A stretch of 35,551 nucleotides of DNA, taken from positions 1 through 35,551 of the forward strand of contig JANQFQ010000029.1 of assembly GCA_028277765.1 (NCBI GenBank). Reading direction: 5' to 3'. Every line of letters begins with the position of its first letter. Position 1 is the first letter of the stretch. The position numbers and the translations under genes were made by a program. This document shows, piece after piece, positions 33,710-35,551 of the stretch. The DNA comes from Desulfobacterales bacterium (GTDB taxonomy: Bacteria > Desulfobacterota > Desulfobacteria > Desulfobacterales > SURF-7). Under the pieces are notes generated by a model. That model did not search any database and was not told the origin of the DNA. It worked only from the letters and a program-made list of their open reading frames with translations.

Positions 33710-34996
33710 GTGGAAGCTGTTTTAAAAGAGCTTCAGGAAGGACTTCACAACGATAATCTAAATATCGTTATAGATATGTGCACGGTTAAAGTGAACAAGG
33801 AAGGTAAATCCATAAGACAGCGCTTTAATGATGAAGCAAAAGCGCTTAAGATAGTTGAACAGATTCGGAAAGAGGGCAGAGACGAAGAGGAAGAAAAGAA
33901 ATCAAAAGATGATATTATTGAAATTAGTATTCATCGAAAAATTACAAAAGAAGAGGAAGATGTAGTTGATGATGAGATTTCGGAAAATATAAATGACCTG
34001 TTTGCCGATGTTATAACGGAGGTAGCTGAAGAGGAAGATACCAGTGAAATTGACAGAGAATTAAGAGATGTTTTCAGTAAGTATGAAGAAGGTGCAAAAT
34101 TCAATGAAGCGAAGAAAAAGGTCAGGCATGAATTCATAAAAATCTGTTCGAATGAGAGAAAAATTAAAAAGGCAGATCTGAAAGAAAAAGAAAAAAGGGT
34201 TACTGATATTATCAGCAAGGATGAGAAAAAAACTGATGAAGTAGATAACGGCATGGATACTGCGGGATTTGAATCTGGCGGAAAGAAAAAAATAAATGCT
34301 TTTAGGGATAAAGACAATAAAAAAATAGAAACAGATGAAGAAACAACAGTACGCTCGTTAAAGGGAATGTTTACTACACGTTTTATTATTATTACAGTAA
34401 GCATATGTGCAGTGGTTTTTGCTTTACTTGCGTTTGTTGTTATTTTTATGGTTGGCGGGGAAGAAAAAGGACAACAGGCTGGATTGGTTCATCCGACAAA
34501 AATTGTGTTGTCCCAGCAGAAAGCTATAGAGAATAAATCTACATCTAAACAAGTAAAACATGTCGTTATTAAAAGGGTTGATCTAAATAAAGGTAAGCCT
34601 GTAAAAGTTCAACTTCCTACTACAGCAGCTAGTCAGACTAATCATACTGTTGATATAAAAGCGTTTCTGATGGATTGGAAAACTGCGTGGGAAAGAACGG
34701 CCGGCTCAAAAGGTGATATTAATACATACATGACCTATTTTGCAGATGATTTTTACGCAAATGGGCTTGATAAGGAAGGCTGGAAGCAGGATAAGAAAAA
34801 TAAGAACAGCAGAAAAGATTGGATAAGAATAAGCCTGAGCGATATTAAGCTTAAAGGGCCTGTTGTAGACAATACTGTGATCGTAAGTTTTATACAGGAT
34901 TTCAATTCTTCAAATTACTCTGAAAGGTCGGTAATAAACCTTAAATTGAGTAAGGAAGCATCTGGTTGGAAAATCCTTTTTGTTCAGGAACTGTAG
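33710..34996 (+). CDS. Single-pass membrane protein with C-terminal NTF2/Cds6-like domain
   Basis: GTG 33710 follows AGGAGG with six bases spacing, a strong site. This 428-residue protein has a highly charged, mainly helical N-terminal part (1-220), one membrane helix (about 224-246), a polar linker, and a C-terminal domain (about 318-428) with FLMDWKTAWERTAG, YMTYFADDFYANGLD and GWKILFVQEL. That is the pattern of the NTF2-like domain found at the end of Cds6-type L,D-transpeptidases, but no transpeptidase domain is present. The N-terminal part is probably cytoplasmic and the NTF2-like domain periplasmic. The partner is unknown. Confidence 0.7.
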   Translation: MEAVLKELQEGLHNDNLNIVIDMCTVKVNKEGKSIRQRFNDEAKALKIVEQIRKEGRDEEEEKKSKDDIIEISIHRKITKEEEDVVDDEISENINDLFADVITEVAEEEDTSEIDRELRDVFSKYEEGAKFNEAKKKVRHEFIKICSNERKIKKADLKEKEKRVTDIISKDEKKTDEVDNGMDTAGFESGGKKKINAFRDKDNKKIETDEETTVRSLKGMFTTRFIIITVSICAVVFALLAFVVIFMVGGEEKGQQAGLVHPTKIVLSQQKAIENKSTSKQVKHVVIKRVDLNKGKPVKVQLPTTAASQTNHTVDIKAFLMDWKTAWERTAGSKGDINTYMTYFADDFYANGLDKEGWKQDKKNKNSRKDWIRISLSDIKLKGPVVDNTVIVSFIQDFNSSNYSERSVINLKLSKEASGWKILFVQEL

Positions 34997-35054
34997 GAAG
35001 CAGAGGGATCAAATTTTCGTTTCCCGCATTCACGGGAATGTCGAAGTAAAACAT

Positions 35055-35086
35055 AAAGGCCGGCAGAAAAATCTCTGCCGGCCTTT
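35055..35086 (+). terminator. Strong rho-independent terminator
   Basis: AAAGGCCGGCAGA and TCTGCCGGCCTTT form a perfect 13-bp stem with a six-base loop. It ends the gene at 33710-34996. The 555 bases after that gene hold no coding region that I can support. Confidence 0.85.
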
Positions 35087-35113
35087 AAAAATGGTGCTGA
35101 AAGCGAGATTGCA

Positions 35114-35145
35114 AGGGGACAAGTAACCGCCTGAAATTATTGATG
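35114..35145 (+). repeat. Spacer repeat, partial copy C
   Basis: GGGGACAAGTAACCGCCTGA followed by AATTATTGATG matches the end of the long spacer repeat at 20079-20105 and 25301-25332. Confidence 0.5.
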
Positions 35146-35219
35146 CTGTCCTTGATAAAGTGCCGGTTTTTTGCTCGAATTTGCACCCTATATGCACCCA
35201 TTTTCCACGGTTTACCAGG

Positions 35220-35275
35220 AAGGGCAAAACTTAACGGTTCTGCCCTTTTCTGTTTGATGGATTTGTACTATGAAA
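35220..35275 (+). repeat. GGGCA-AAC hairpin repeat, copy 3
   Basis: AAGGGCAAAACTTAACGG followed by TTCTGCCCTTTTCTGTTTGA and TGGATTTGTACTATG. The stem is intact; it is nearest in sequence to copy 2. Confidence 0.7.
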
Positions 35276-35463
35276 AAATAATTCAGAGTGTGTGTTAAAC
35301 AAATCATATCTGTTATCGTAAAAATGTGAAACTATATTGACTACGTCCTAATGCTCCAATCTGGTTTAAAAAGAAGTATGTCATTGAAATACTAAAGTTT
35401 TAAGGATAAAACATACACGCTTTTTACTATTACCACAAAATCCCGTTGGATGAATATGTTACC

Positions 35464-35551
35464 AGCGGTTTAAAAGTATACCAATTTCAACGTTTGAAAG
35501 TATACCATTTTATAAATTGAATACAAGTGTTCGTCTCGGCGCTGATTTCAG
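35464..35551. mobile_element. Possible IS21-type element end, cut by the window edge
   Basis: AGCGGTTTAAAAGTATACC is followed after a few bases by TTTGAAAGTATACCATTTT, two direct copies of AAAGTATACCA. Multiple terminal repeats of this kind are typical of IS21-family ends. The start AGCGG-Y-TTAAAA is shared with the insert at 3030-3080. No transposase is visible in the window. Confidence 0.35.

Noticed and set aside
33931..34404. Minus-strand frame of 157 codons
   Set aside because: Its Ser/Phe/Leu-rich sequence is the complement of the Glu/Lys-rich part of the membrane protein gene.

Overview
The window looks like a chromosomal stretch from a Desulfobacterota-type (deltaproteobacterial) anaerobe. 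The basis is a nickel ECF transporter of the NikK-M-L-Q-O type, a PAS-LuxR regulator, a TMTC-like membrane TPR protein, DUF3795 and DUF2330 proteins, many GTG/TTG starts and AT-rich spacers full of short dispersed repeats. This assignment is inference; no rRNA or marker gene is present.

Layout. 1-4000 is a decaying zone. It holds a gene remnant, a small pilin-like gene (340-723) with a broken second copy at 2883-3194, a DUF2330-type gene broken by a frameshift and an amber codon, and a YdjM-like hydrolase whose frame breaks exactly at a T-TTA-AAT heptamer. 4085-8739 (minus strand) carries a C39-type membrane peptidase, an AAA ATPase with a DUF234 tail, an EI24/CysZ-like membrane protein with a secreted partner, and a gamma-carbonic-anhydrase-like protein. 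8852-10498 is a 14-repeat ankyrin protein flanked by inverted copies of a short repeat. 10635-15196 (minus) is the nickel operon nikK-nikM-nikL-nikQ-nikO plus a 282-residue gene of unknown function; a near-consensus promoter and a structured leader precede nikK. 15401-16309 is a PAS-LuxR regulator, followed by two tandem tRNA-Ser genes.

16871-19302 (plus) holds an acidic-tailed hypothetical protein and a two-gene unit: an archaeal-type phosphoglycerate mutase homologue and an NMNAT-like nucleotidyltransferase. 20000-28441 is an accessory island rich in predicted lipoproteins (289, 416, 306, 208 and 771 residues), with an iron-sulfur flavoprotein. It contains a segmental duplication: a spacer repeat and the downstream gene both occur twice (20000-21009 and 25167-26108). 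The 771-residue lipoprotein has 21 TPR units and an internal duplication at a 1428-bp offset.

28661-35551 contains a multi-pass membrane protein, a TMTC-like TPR membrane protein, several gene fragments lacking 5' ends, a DUF3795 protein and a single-pass membrane protein with an NTF2/Cds6-like C-terminal domain. The right edge has repeats resembling an IS21-type element end. Repeat families, truncated genes and paralogous fragments mark both ends of the window as accessory DNA, while 4-19 kb is mostly ordinary intact genes.
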